From positions 1 through 39,448 of the forward strand of contig UQJV01000017.1 of NCBI GenBank assembly GCA_900541475.1: a stretch of DNA of 39,448 nt. The letters run 5' to 3'. Source of the stretch: an uncultured Collinsella sp. (lineage in GTDB: Bacteria > Actinomycetota > Coriobacteriia > Coriobacteriales > Coriobacteriaceae). Below are positions 23,771-32,838 of the stretch, piece after piece. A program made the translations under genes and the position numbers. Below the pieces are notes generated by a model, which saw nothing but the letters and a program-made list of their open reading frames with translations, had not been told where the DNA came from and ran no database searches. Every line of letters starts with the position of its first letter. Within the stretch, counting starts at the first letter, position 1.

Positions 23771-24925
23771 CTAGAAGCTGCCGCGCTTGAGGAAGTCAGG
23801 AAGCTCAAACTGGTCGTTACCAAAGTTGGGGAGCTCGGTACCACCGACGTTGCGAGTCGGAGCAGCCTGAGCCGGGCTCGTGGCAGGAGCGGTGCGCTGC
23901 GGCTCGGCAGAAGCAGCGGCCTTGCTCTGGGACTGCTGCGCCGCGAAGAGCTCGTCCTGACGGTTGACGTTGGAGTCGGAGAAGCCCGTAGCGATAACGG
24001 TGATACGCACCTGATCGCCCAGGGACTCGTCTACAACGGTACCGAAGATGATGTTGGCCTCGGGGTCGACGGCGTTGGCGACAACATCGGCGGCGTCGCT
24101 GATCTCCTGGATGCCCAGGTCCTTGGAGCCGGCAATGGAAAGCAGGACGCGAGTGGCACCATCAATGGAGCTCTCGAGCAGCGGGCTGGAAATAGCCTGC
24201 TGGGCGGCGTCGACGGCACGGGTGTCCCCAGAAGCGGTACCGATGCCCATCATAGCGGTACCGGCCTGCTTCATGATGGTCTTAACATCGGCGAAGTCCA
24301 AGTTGATGATACCGGGGACGGTGATGAGGTCGGTGATGCCCTGGGTGCCCTGGGAAAGGACGCCATCGGCGATTGCAAAGGCCTCAAGCATGGTGGTCTT
24401 CTTCTCGGCAATGTCGAGCAGCTTGTCGTTAGGGATAACGATCATGGTGTCGACGCAGTCGGAAAGCGTCTTAATGCCTTCTTCGGCGCTCTTCTTGCGC
24501 TTGCGGCCCTCAAACGTAAAGGGTTTGGTCACGACGGCGACGGTCAGCGCGCCGACCTCGTTCATCGCGATATCGGCAACGATGGGAGCAGCGCCGGTGC
24601 CGGTGCCGCCGCCCTCGCCGCAGGTGATGAACACCATATCGGCGCCAGCGAGTGCCTCGGCGATGTCGTCGCGGGACTCATCGGCGGCCTTACGGCCGAC
24701 CTCGGGGTTGGCGCCAGCGCCCAGGCCGCGGGTCAGGTCGGTGCCGATGTGCACCTTGATATCGGCATCAGAGATCGCGAGTGCCTGAGCATCGGTGTTG
24801 ATGGCAACAAACTCGACGCCGCGGATGCCCTCTTCGATCATTCGATTAACCGCGTTGGTACCGCCGCCGCCGACGCCGACCACCTTAATGACGGCAAGGT
24901 AGTTGTTGATCTCTGTCTCGTGCAT
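23771..24925 (-). CDS. ftsZ: Cell division protein FtsZ
   Basis: The tubulin-like GTPase that forms the Z ring. In 384 aa the G-box GGGTGTG is at 105-111 and VVGVGGGGTNAVNRM at 15-29. The T7 synergy-loop region reads GIINLDFADVKTIM. After a Gln/Ala/Pro linker (about 318-365) comes the C-terminal peptide ELPDFLKRGSF, which binds SepF and other partners. GGAGGA 6 nt upstream supports the ATG at 24925; 10 extra upstream residues in the open frame are not family-like. It closes the dcw cluster with its own AT-rich leader and a strong terminator. ftsA, often just upstream, is absent. Confidence 0.98.
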   Translation of the reverse strand: MHETEINNYLAVIKVVGVGGGGTNAVNRMIEEGIRGVEFVAINTDAQALAISDADIKVHIGTDLTRGLGAGANPEVGRKAADESRDDIAEALAGADMVFITCGEGGGTGTGAAPIVADIAMNEVGALTVAVVTKPFTFEGRKRKKSAEEGIKTLSDCVDTMIVIPNDKLLDIAEKKTTMLEAFAIADGVLSQGTQGITDLITVPGIINLDFADVKTIMKQAGTAMMGIGTASGDTRAVDAAQQAISSPLLESSIDGATRVLLSIAGSKDLGIQEISDAADVVANAVDPEANIIFGTVVDESLGDQVRITVIATGFSDSNVNRQDELFAAQQSQSKAAASAEPQRTAPATSPAQAAPTRNVGGTELPNFGNDQFELPDFLKRGSF

Positions 24926-25123
24926 GTCGGTCCTCCGAACAAAGGTTATAGCCATAGCATGGGTTGACCCCTGCGCACATTAACCTTCAAGTTGAAAGTA
25001 AATGCAAAGGTAAACCGTATTATGTTTGCACATTATGAACGTATCAGTCAAATAATTGACGGTGAAAACCAAACAAACCAGATAAACGGCGCGGTATGCC
25101 CCGTCAACAAAGGCTAGAAGACG
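24926..25123 (-). promoter_or_regulatory. AT-rich ftsZ leader with palindromes
   Basis: This 198-nt gap between ftsQ and ftsZ is AT-rich inside a GC-rich cluster and probably holds an ftsZ-specific promoter. A perfect palindrome GTCAAATAATTGAC (25047-25060) and a second symmetric string (CTTCAAGTTGAAAG, from 24986) could be operators. CATAAT occurs twice on the minus strand, but neither copy has a convincing -35 at the right distance. Confidence 0.4.
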
Positions 25124-26398
25124 CTACGAGGTCGGCGCGTTCCTAAACGTATAGTTTCCAGGAGATCGAACGTTGATATACGTCACGCCCTCCACCTGCG
25201 AAAGCAGCTTGGTAACGATACGCTCCTTTTTGGCGATGTCGTCCGAATCTCCGAGCGACACCTCGATACCGTTATCGAGGTTCGCCGAGATGGCCTCGAC
25301 CGAAGGCGTGGAAATATCCTTGACCTGACCCAGGAACTCGCTCGAGAATCCGCGGACGTAATCCAGGCCGGCTTTGACTGCCTTGGAATTTACCGCTTGC
25401 CCCGAAACCGGTGCGACATCGGCCGAGACATCGGTCAGCAGCACGGCACCGTAATGCTTGGCGAGTGCTAGGGCGGCATCGATACCGGTCAGGGTATTGG
25501 TACCCTCCCCCGTTGTGGTGACATTGCCCTGGTCGTCAACATCGACCGAGGTAGACAGCGGTGCAATCCATGTGTCATCGTCCCCGATCGCCCATGCAAG
25601 ATCGTCGGAGCTAATGTAGGCAATTGCGATAACCTTGCGTTCCGTCGGCGTGATGATGAGCGTATGGGGAAATTGACGCTGGACATCCACGCCCGAGACC
25701 CACGGATTTTGCTTGAGGCCCTCGGTGATCTGGTCGGGATTCACATTGAACAGCGACGTGTTCTCGGGCAGATCGATCAGCTGGATGGCATCGTGCTTGG
25801 TCACATGCTCGCTGCCCTGAATCTGAATATCGGTGGCGGCGAACAGACCAGAGTTAATAACGACGACGGCAACGACCGCAAGCACTGCCAAAGCGGCAAG
25901 GATGCCGCCCATGATTTTGCCCTTGCCCTTGCCCTTAACGGCAGAAGCGGCACCCGTCGCATGATTTGCCAGGGCGCCGGTCGATGACAGCGGATTGAAG
26001 CCTTTTTTGCCCGATTGCGGTTTTGCGGAGGCCGACACCGACGTCAACATACGTGGCTTCGATGCACCCAGCACGCGACCGGGACGCGTCGCCTTTGCCC
26101 CCAACGAGGGCGTGGGCAAAGCCATGGGACGAGAAGGCTTGGCGCCCGTCGCCGGTTTGGACGTCACCGAGGGACGTGCCGCCGGACGAGCAACCTTTTT
26201 GGCCGCGGGCCGTCCGCCAAGTTGCGAGCCGGCAGCCGGACGCTTGGAAGACCGCGCGGACCCGACGGTCTTAGAAGGCATGACGGATTTACGTTGAGAC
26301 TGGGACGGTGCGCCGGAACGCCCTCCGGCGCGGCGGAAGGTTGGTTTCGATGCTCTAGAAGCCGAGGAATTTAACTTCCGGTCTGAGCTCGATGCCAT
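25124..26398 (-). CDS. ftsQ: Cell division protein FtsQ
   Basis: A bitopic septal protein that bridges FtsL and its partner to the rest of the divisome. In 424 aa the cytoplasmic N-terminus is unusually long (about 160 residues), Ser/Ala/Pro-rich and very basic. A single helix follows at about 163-185 (ILAALAVLAVVAVVVI). Then comes the POTRA domain (IQIQGSEHVTKHDAIQLI and LFNVNPDQITEGLKQNPWV) and the beta domain. GGGAGG 4 nt upstream supports the ATG at 26398, which lies inside the end of murB (44-nt overlap). ftsZ follows after a 198-nt gap. Confidence 0.93.
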   Translation of the reverse strand: MASSSDRKLNSSASRASKPTFRRAGGRSGAPSQSQRKSVMPSKTVGSARSSKRPAAGSQLGGRPAAKKVARPAARPSVTSKPATGAKPSRPMALPTPSLGAKATRPGRVLGASKPRMLTSVSASAKPQSGKKGFNPLSSTGALANHATGAASAVKGKGKGKIMGGILAALAVLAVVAVVVINSGLFAATDIQIQGSEHVTKHDAIQLIDLPENTSLFNVNPDQITEGLKQNPWVSGVDVQRQFPHTLIITPTERKVIAIAYISSDDLAWAIGDDDTWIAPLSTSVDVDDQGNVTTTGEGTNTLTGIDAALALAKHYGAVLLTDVSADVAPVSGQAVNSKAVKAGLDYVRGFSSEFLGQVKDISTPSVEAISANLDNGIEVSLGDSDDIAKKERIVTKLLSQVEGVTYINVRSPGNYTFRNAPTS

Positions 26399-27266
26399 AC
26401 GCCTCCCTCACCTTTCCGTGCACATGTCTGATAACCGCGGCCACGTCATCGGCCGAGGCGGTTCCGTTATTAACGATAAAATTAGCGTGTACGGGAGAAA
26501 CTTCCGCGCCGCCAACCGAAAAACCCTTTAATCCACAATCCTCGATGAGCTTTCCCACGCTCGCATCGGGCGGGTTGCGAAAGACCGACCCGCAGGATGC
26601 ACAGCCCATGGGCTGTGTTCGCTTGCGCCGCGTCAGGTACCGCTCCATACGCTCACGGATATCGGCCTTGGGCGCAGGTTTGAGCTTGAGCACGCATTCC
26701 AAAATGATCTCGTTGCGCGGCAAGCTGCATTCACGGTAGCCCCAAGCGATCTCCGAGCCCGCGTAATGCTTAATTCCGGAGCACGGGTCGAATGTAACGA
26801 CATCTTCGACCAGCGAGCCAATCCACTCGGTTCGCGTGCCGGCGTTCATGGACAAGGCGCCGCCAACGGAGCCGGGAATACCGACCGCAAACTCAAGGCC
26901 CGAAAGGCTGCGCGACAGCGCGTCGTTGACCAGGCGTGCGAACATCACGCCCGCACCGACCGTCAGCGTACAACCGTCATCGGCGACAACCGTACGCTGA
27001 AACTCGCGCCCCAGCGAAATAACGGCACCGCGATAGCCTGCATCGGCAACAAGCAGATTAGACCCCTTGCCGATAATGACCCACGGCACCTGCTCACGGT
27101 CGAGCACCGCCACGGCGCGGCGCAGGGCATGATAGCTGTGACACGTCACAAAGAGGTCCGCCTTGCCACCGATACGATAGCTCGTATGGCGCGCAAGGCG
27201 TTCATCCTCGATTACGTCCGTATCGATCATGCCCGAAAGCGCCATGACGGCGTTAAACAAACCCAT
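26355..27266 (-). CDS. murB: UDP-N-acetylenolpyruvoylglucosamine reductase MurB
   Basis: An FAD enzyme that reduces UDP-GlcNAc-enolpyruvate to UDP-MurNAc. In 303 aa it has HTSYRIGGKADLF, the FAD-phosphate loop IIGKGSNLLVAD, GIPGSVGGALSMNAG, the proton-donor serine in GSVFRNP and VHANFIVN. It lacks the extra domain of type I enzymes, so it is the type II form. The start at 27266 is 5 nt after the murC stop, with AAGGA somewhat distant (12 nt), implying coupling. Its end overlaps ftsQ by 44 nt. A murC-murB-ftsQ order is also known from some Firmicutes. Confidence 0.96.
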   Translation of the reverse strand: MGLFNAVMALSGMIDTDVIEDERLARHTSYRIGGKADLFVTCHSYHALRRAVAVLDREQVPWVIIGKGSNLLVADAGYRGAVISLGREFQRTVVADDGCTLTVGAGVMFARLVNDALSRSLSGLEFAVGIPGSVGGALSMNAGTRTEWIGSLVEDVVTFDPCSGIKHYAGSEIAWGYRECSLPRNEIILECVLKLKPAPKADIRERMERYLTRRKRTQPMGCASCGSVFRNPPDASVGKLIEDCGLKGFSVGGAEVSPVHANFIVNNGTASADDVAAVIRHVHGKVREAYGIELRPEVKFLGF

Positions 27267-27271
27267 GGGGT

Positions 27272-28690
27272 TTAAGCGTCCTTCTTGGCAGTCAGATACT
27301 CGATGAACTCGGGGCCGACCGTCGTGACGTCGCCGGCGCCCATGGTAAGCAGCAAATCGCCCTCGCCCACCATCTTCTCGAGCTCCTCGTTGAGCTCAAG
27401 ACGGCTCGAGCAGTACACGACCTCCTTACCGGGGTGCTTGGCGCGCACGGTATCGGCGAGCATCTTGGACGTGACACCCGGGATGGGCATCTCGCCGGCA
27501 GAGAACACGTCAATTAACAGCAGCTTGTCGGCATTGGCGAAGGCATCGGCAAAGTCATCGCACAGAGCCTGCAGACGCGAGTAGCGGTGCGGCTGAAACA
27601 CGACGTCGACATGCTTGTAGCCAAGCGACGAAGCGGCAGCGAGGGTCGCCTTGACCTCGGTGGGGTGATGGCCGTAGTCATCGACCACGGTAATACCATC
27701 GATATCGCCCACATGGGTAAAGCGGCGGCGGACGCCCTCAAAGCTCGAAAGCGCCTTTGCGGCAGCGTCGATATCGAGCCCCAGAACATGAGCGACCGTA
27801 AGAACCGCCGTGGCGTTGAGCATGTTGTGGCGACCGGGGTTGCTCTTAATCTCGACGGCGTGCTCGGTGCCGTCCTCAAAGCGGACGACAAAATCACTCT
27901 GGATGCCTCGGACGTCCGGATGCACGCAGACGATGTCGTTGGTCTCGGCAAAACCATAGGAAAGCACGCGGCGACCGGTCGACCTGGCAAGCTCGACCAG
28001 ATGCGGGTCCTCACCACAGATGATGACCGTGCCGTCCTCGCCCACCAGACTCATAAACTTGGCGAAGGTGGCCTCGATCTCCTCGATACCCGAGTAGTGA
28101 TCGAGATGGTCGGCCTCGACGTTGGTCACGATGACCACGTTGGGGTTAAGGAACAGGAAGGAGCTGTCGGACTCATCCGCCTCGGCGACAAAATAGTCGC
28201 CCGAGCCGTTCTTGCCGTTGGTATCGTAGCCCTCGACAATGCCACCGATCAGGAAGCTGGGGTCCAGACCCATGCGGTCGAGCATGGTGGCGCACATCGA
28301 AGAGGTCGTGGTCTTGCCGTGAGTACCGGCAACGGCAACGGTGGTGTAGCCGTGGCCCAGAGCCGAGAGCATCTTGGCGCGAGGCCACACGGGAATACCC
28401 AACTCGCGCGCACGGACGAGCTCGGGGTTGGACTCGGGAATAGCGGTAGAGACCACGACGACGTCAGGCTTGACCTCGTCGATGGTGGCAGCCTCATGGC
28501 CCACATGCACCTTCACGCCGGCGCCGGTAAGCTGGCGAATGTAGCGCGACGTCTTAAGGTCGGAGCCGGTAACGACATAGCCGCGCTCGTGAAGGACGAG
28601 GGCGATGCCGCTCATGCCGGCGCCACCGATACCGATAAAATGGGCGCTCTTGAACTCGGGCGCGGAGGTTGCAGTCTTGGAATCAGCCAT
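27272..28690 (-). CDS. murC: UDP-N-acetylmuramate--L-alanine ligase MurC
   Basis: Adds L-Ala to UDP-MurNAc, the first amino acid of the stem peptide, with ATP. In 472 aa it has HFIGIGGAGMSGIA (UDP-binding, about 18-31), the ATP loop AGTHGKTTTSSM, VAEADESDSSFL, TNVEADHLDHY and DDYGHHPTEV. I start at ATG 28690, 11 nt after AAGGAG. A GTG at 28717 adds nine residues without a clear ribosome site. It follows murG after 97 nt, the largest gap in the distal half of the cluster apart from the ftsZ leader. Confidence 0.97.
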   Translation of the reverse strand: MADSKTATSAPEFKSAHFIGIGGAGMSGIALVLHERGYVVTGSDLKTSRYIRQLTGAGVKVHVGHEAATIDEVKPDVVVVSTAIPESNPELVRARELGIPVWPRAKMLSALGHGYTTVAVAGTHGKTTTSSMCATMLDRMGLDPSFLIGGIVEGYDTNGKNGSGDYFVAEADESDSSFLFLNPNVVIVTNVEADHLDHYSGIEEIEATFAKFMSLVGEDGTVIICGEDPHLVELARSTGRRVLSYGFAETNDIVCVHPDVRGIQSDFVVRFEDGTEHAVEIKSNPGRHNMLNATAVLTVAHVLGLDIDAAAKALSSFEGVRRRFTHVGDIDGITVVDDYGHHPTEVKATLAAASSLGYKHVDVVFQPHRYSRLQALCDDFADAFANADKLLLIDVFSAGEMPIPGVTSKMLADTVRAKHPGKEVVYCSSRLELNEELEKMVGEGDLLLTMGAGDVTTVGPEFIEYLTAKKDA

Positions 28691-28787
28691 GTGCTCGTGT
28701 ACTCCTTGCGTAAACACTGCCTGTAACCCGTTTACTTTACCGCACCTACCGCATCCGCGCGAGGGCGACCCGCGATATCCCGTCTAA

Positions 28788-29903
28788 CTAACGCAATCCT
28801 TCTACCGCGTCCGCCAAAAGGACGGCAGCGCGGTCTTGGGCCAAACCGCGAGCCGCCTGGCGCATGGCATCGCGCGCCTGCGCATCATCGATAAGATGCA
28901 GCAGCTCATCGGCAAACGCCTGGGTGTCGATATCGACATCGGCGCAGAGCACGCCGGCACCGGCATCGACCAGATAGCGGGCATTGGTGGTCTGATGATC
29001 GGCCGTCGCATGCGGATACGGCACCAGCACCGAAGGAACGGCAAGAGCGGCAATCTCGGCGACGCTCGAAGCGCCCGAGCGCGAGAGGACCAAATCGGCC
29101 GCAGCCAGCATATCGCCCATATTGTCGATGTAGGGCTGGACGCGATACCGTTTCGCCTCCTCGGGCGTCAGGGCAAGAGCGCGCTCGGTGTCCTCAAAGC
29201 CATCGGCGCCCGTCGAATGCAAAACATAGAGATTCTCGCGCGAGAGCAGCTCGTTTTTAAGCGAAGCCACGCGCTCATTAAGATGCTGGGCACCAAGTGA
29301 GCCGCCAAACACCAGCAGGAGCGTGGTGTCCTCGGGCACATCAAGGGCCCTGCGGCCGCGGACTCGATCACCCTCGATCACAGAACGGCGCACGGGGTTG
29401 CCGGTCATGAGCACATGGTCAGGATCGCCCTCGCGCTCAAACACGGAACGCGCTGCCGGCACCGAGATGCAAACGCGGGCGGCATGCGAACTCATCATCT
29501 TGTTAGCAAGGCCCGGGACGGAATTCTGTTCGTGCAGCAGATACGGAATGCCCGCGTCCTTGCACCAGCCCAGAAGCGGGACCTCGACATAGGCGCCAAA
29601 ACCTATGGCGACATCGGGCTTGCGGGCTTTAGAAAAATGGTTGCCGAGCGCGCGCTTCGCCTTATAGACACGCCACAGCGAGCTCAATGCTGTCCAAGGG
29701 CGAGAGCGGTCGAAGCCCGTAACCGTAATCGGTACAAAATCAAACCCAGCCTCGGGAACCAGACGACCCTCGAGCTTATGCGACTGACCCACAAATACAA
29801 CGTGGTGGCCACGGTCGCGCAGCTCCTCGGCCAAGGCAAGTGCGGGGTTGATATGTCCCGCCGTGCCGCCGGCTGCGATAGCAACGGTCATCTTATCGGT
29901 CAT
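28788..29903 (-). CDS. murG: Lipid II synthase glycosyltransferase MurG
   Basis: A peripheral membrane GT-B enzyme that transfers GlcNAc from UDP-GlcNAc to lipid I. In 371 aa, the N-terminal Gly-rich loop AAGGTAGHINPALALAEEL, LHEQNSVPGLANK, the second Gly-rich block VFGGSLGAQHLNERV and the donor site SRSGASSVAEIAAL, then ATADHQTTNA, are conserved. The ATG at 29903 overlaps the ftsW stop by 11 nt and has GAAGGGA as ribosome site, so translation is likely coupled. Confidence 0.97.
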   Translation of the reverse strand: MTDKMTVAIAAGGTAGHINPALALAEELRDRGHHVVFVGQSHKLEGRLVPEAGFDFVPITVTGFDRSRPWTALSSLWRVYKAKRALGNHFSKARKPDVAIGFGAYVEVPLLGWCKDAGIPYLLHEQNSVPGLANKMMSSHAARVCISVPAARSVFEREGDPDHVLMTGNPVRRSVIEGDRVRGRRALDVPEDTTLLLVFGGSLGAQHLNERVASLKNELLSRENLYVLHSTGADGFEDTERALALTPEEAKRYRVQPYIDNMGDMLAAADLVLSRSGASSVAEIAALAVPSVLVPYPHATADHQTTNARYLVDAGAGVLCADVDIDTQAFADELLHLIDDAQARDAMRQAARGLAQDRAAVLLADAVEGLR

Positions 29904-31413
29904 GGTAGTCCCTTCGTACGCGCGGCCCCTGGTCGTCGGTGCGCAAGCGCGTCGACGGGTCCGAATTCAGGTCGATTCGATTATATCCGCCACCCGCATT
30001 GCGCGGCGTCGGTCGTTGCGGGCGACCCTGTGGCGCCGAGCGTGGCCGGAGACGGGCATCCGACTCCGAAGCAAAACCGTTCAAGACGGTAAAGCCGCCA
30101 CGCGACGAGCGCTCCCCGCGTGCATGGGGAACCCCGGCAGTGCTCTCGTCCATAACGGCAAAGCTATCGCGGCGACGATCGTATTCATCGCGTCGAGCGC
30201 TCTCGTGCGAGACGCGCAAGATAAGCCCGGCGAGCATGAGCGACACGATAATCGAAGAGCCACCATAGCTGATAAACGGCAGCGGCTTGCCCGTCATGGG
30301 AAACACGTTGAGAATACCCAGCGCGTTGATCAAAAACTGCACCGCGAGGATAACCGCAGAGCCCGAAGCCATAAGCGCCCCACGACGATCGGTAGCTTGC
30401 TCGGCGATTCGAAACGCTGAGTAGATCAGCATCGCAAACACCAAGAAAAACAGCAGCGTCCCCAAAAAGCCAACTTCCTCGCCAATGATGGCCAGGATGT
30501 AGTCGTTGTGCGCCTCGGGCAAATACGAGTACTTCATGGTTGAGTTGCCGATACCGCGGCCGAACAGTCCGCCCGAAGCAAACGCCATAATGGCGAGCGT
30601 TGCCTGATACCCGTCTCCATATTCATCTGCCCAAGGATTCAAGAGAACCTGAATGCGCACCATACGGTACGGCTCGACGACAAGAGCGATCACGATGATG
30701 ACGGCGCCAGCAAGAATCGCACCGATAATGAACTTTGGGTCAAGGCCGGCAAAGAGCGCCATGCACATGATCGTCAACAGAATAATCAGGATGGTGCCAA
30801 AGTCGGGCTGAATAAAAATCAAGACGAGCGATGCGCCCAAATAGAAGCCCATGCCCTTAAGGAACTCATTGATATTGCCACCGGGCGAAAACACGCGGTC
30901 GAGCATGATGGCCGAATAGGCAATGGCAAACGGCTTGAGAAACTCCGATGGCTGAAACTGAATGCCGGCAATGCTCAGCCAACGCGTAGCACCACGGCTG
31001 CCGCTACCAACAAGGAACACCGCAAACAGCAAGATCATCATAGCGATAAGAGCAAGTTTAAGCGCCCCTTCGCCAAACCAGCTATCGGGTGCAACGCGCG
31101 CGATGAACTCGAGGGCAGCAACACCGACGACCGTGAACATAAACTGTCGAAATAAAAAGTAGGTCGCGGAGTCGTTCTCGTGAAGCGCCTCGACTGAAGA
31201 TGCCGAGTACACCATAAGCAGGCCAAAACAGACCAGCGAGAACAGGCAGGTCAAAAAGACCAGGCGGGGTCGCATGATACGTGCGGGGACGCCGGCGATA
31301 TAACGTTCGCCGATGCCCTGCGTGCCACGACCGGCGCGCGGCGTGCTGCGCTGCGAGGAAGCACGGTCCGAGTCGGGCCTCCTCATATTCTGTCGGGGGC
31401 TCTCCTCTCTCAC
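29893..31413 (-). CDS. ftsW: SEDS peptidoglycan polymerase FtsW
   Basis: The septal glycan-strand polymerase that works with the class B PBP (FtsI). In 506 aa about ten helices span residues 48-395. SEDS signatures include LVFLTCLFSLVCFGLLMVYS, SGSRGATRWLSIAGIQFQPS, FIQPDFGT, PEAHNDYILAIIGEEVGFLG and GKPLPFISYGGSS. A basic cytoplasmic N-terminus (about 45 residues) and a long C-terminal tail (about 110 residues, Arg/Ser/Pro-rich) are additions to the core. I choose the GTG at 31413, 6 nt after AGGGG; a TTG at 31419 touches that site. It is 9 nt after the murD stop and overlaps murG. Confidence 0.95.
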   Translation of the reverse strand: MREESPRQNMRRPDSDRASSQRSTPRAGRGTQGIGERYIAGVPARIMRPRLVFLTCLFSLVCFGLLMVYSASSVEALHENDSATYFLFRQFMFTVVGVAALEFIARVAPDSWFGEGALKLALIAMMILLFAVFLVGSGSRGATRWLSIAGIQFQPSEFLKPFAIAYSAIMLDRVFSPGGNINEFLKGMGFYLGASLVLIFIQPDFGTILIILLTIMCMALFAGLDPKFIIGAILAGAVIIVIALVVEPYRMVRIQVLLNPWADEYGDGYQATLAIMAFASGGLFGRGIGNSTMKYSYLPEAHNDYILAIIGEEVGFLGTLLFFLVFAMLIYSAFRIAEQATDRRGALMASGSAVILAVQFLINALGILNVFPMTGKPLPFISYGGSSIIVSLMLAGLILRVSHESARRDEYDRRRDSFAVMDESTAGVPHARGERSSRGGFTVLNGFASESDARLRPRSAPQGRPQRPTPRNAGGGYNRIDLNSDPSTRLRTDDQGPRVRRDYHDR

Positions 31414-31422
31414 CGGCAACCC

Positions 31423-32829
31423 CTATTCCGTTTGCGTATTGGACGCAGCGGCAAGCTGGGCCACATAGTCCTTAAACACGCGGCCGCGCTCCTCGTAGCC
31501 CGAGAACTCATCAAACGAAGAGCAGGCGGGCGACAGCAAGATCACATCGCCGCGGCTCGACAGCGAACGGGCGACGTCCACGGCATCGCGCAAGTCGTCG
31601 GCCTGAGCGATATCGACATCGCCGTCGACATCCGCTTCGTCCATAGCGGCGGTAAAGCGCTCGCGCGCGTCGCCAAAGCAGACCACCGAGCGAACGTTGT
31701 CCATCACAACGCGAGCAAAGGACTCGAGCGGCGTGCCCTTATCGTGACCGCCAAGCAGTAAAATCACATCGTCATCGGGAAAAGCCGTCAGGGCCTTTTC
31801 GACCGCATCGGTGTTCGTTGCCTTGGAATCGTTGACGTAGCGCACGCCATCGATCTCGCCACAGGGCTCAACGCGGTGCTCCAGCGGCTGGAACGAGGCC
31901 AGGCCGCGACACACACCGTCAACATCGGCGCCGACCGTCAGGGCCGCCGTGGCAGCACACAGGGCATTGATTACATTGTGATGGCCCGAAATCTTAAGTT
32001 CGGACGTATCGACAAGCGGGGTCTCGACGCCCTTCAGGCGAACGACCATCTTGCCATCGCGCACAAATGCGGCATCCTCGCCCGCAGGTTCGTCAAAAGC
32101 AACTTTGCAGATGCGGCGGCCCGGAACATAGATGTACTCATCGAACTCGTGGATGCCGGCATCCTCGACATCAACAATCACCAGGTCATCGTCGACCATA
32201 TTCTCGAAGAGCTTAATCTTGGCGAGTGCATAGTTCTTATGGCTCTTATGCCAGCCCAGATGGTCGGGGGTAATGTTGAGCAGTACCGCCACACGGGGGT
32301 GAAGCTCCTGACTCGTTGCGATCTGATAGCTCGAAAGCTCCGCCACAAACCACTCGTTACGCGCGCGGCCATCGATCTCGTTCACCGGAGGCTCACCGAT
32401 ATTGCCGACAGCAACGCTCGCCTCGCCCGCCGCCTTAAGCAGGTAGTCGATCAGCGACGTGGTGGTCGTCTTGCCGTTGGTGCCCGTAATGGCAATCCAA
32501 TTTTGGGGAGACAGGCGGTAGGCAAACTCGGGCTCACCCATAATCTGGGCAGCGTGATCGCGGCCAGCCTTAAAGAATGCCGAGAACTCCGAGATGCCCG
32601 GACACGTCACGCATACATCAAACGCGCCCTCGACCTGCTCGGTTCCGTAGACAAACGATGCCCCGTGCGCCTCGAGCGAGCGCGTGGCATCGTTGGGCTC
32701 GGATGTGCCGCCACCGTAAACGGTAACGGCACTCACGCGCTCGGGATGCGCAAGCGCCCAGCGAGCGACATCAAGACCGGACTTACCCTGGCCCAAAACG
32801 AGCAGGCTAAAGACATCAGCAAGAGGCAT
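31423..32829 (-). CDS. murD: UDP-N-acetylmuramoylalanine--D-glutamate ligase MurD
   Basis: Adds D-Glu to UDP-MurNAc-L-Ala. In 468 aa, the N-terminal Rossmann-like loop LVLGQGKSGLDVARWAL, the ATP loop ITGTNGKTTTTSLIDYLL, GNIGEPPVN, ELSSYQIATS, LNITPDHLGWHKS, PLEHRVEPCGEIDGVRYVND and LLLGGHDKG are all typical. The ATG at 32829 is 9 nt after the mraY stop; no good Shine-Dalgarno is visible, so its translation probably depends on ribosomes finishing mraY. Confidence 0.96.
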   Translation of the reverse strand: MPLADVFSLLVLGQGKSGLDVARWALAHPERVSAVTVYGGGTSEPNDATRSLEAHGASFVYGTEQVEGAFDVCVTCPGISEFSAFFKAGRDHAAQIMGEPEFAYRLSPQNWIAITGTNGKTTTTSLIDYLLKAAGEASVAVGNIGEPPVNEIDGRARNEWFVAELSSYQIATSQELHPRVAVLLNITPDHLGWHKSHKNYALAKIKLFENMVDDDLVIVDVEDAGIHEFDEYIYVPGRRICKVAFDEPAGEDAAFVRDGKMVVRLKGVETPLVDTSELKISGHHNVINALCAATAALTVGADVDGVCRGLASFQPLEHRVEPCGEIDGVRYVNDSKATNTDAVEKALTAFPDDDVILLLGGHDKGTPLESFARVVMDNVRSVVCFGDARERFTAAMDEADVDGDVDIAQADDLRDAVDVARSLSSRGDVILLSPACSSFDEFSGYEERGRVFKDYVAQLAAASNTQTE

Positions 32830-32838
32830 GAAAGACCA

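Noticed and set aside
27587..28726. A 379-codon plus-strand frame opposite murC
   Set aside because: No recognisable motif or ribosome site; murC on the other strand is certain.
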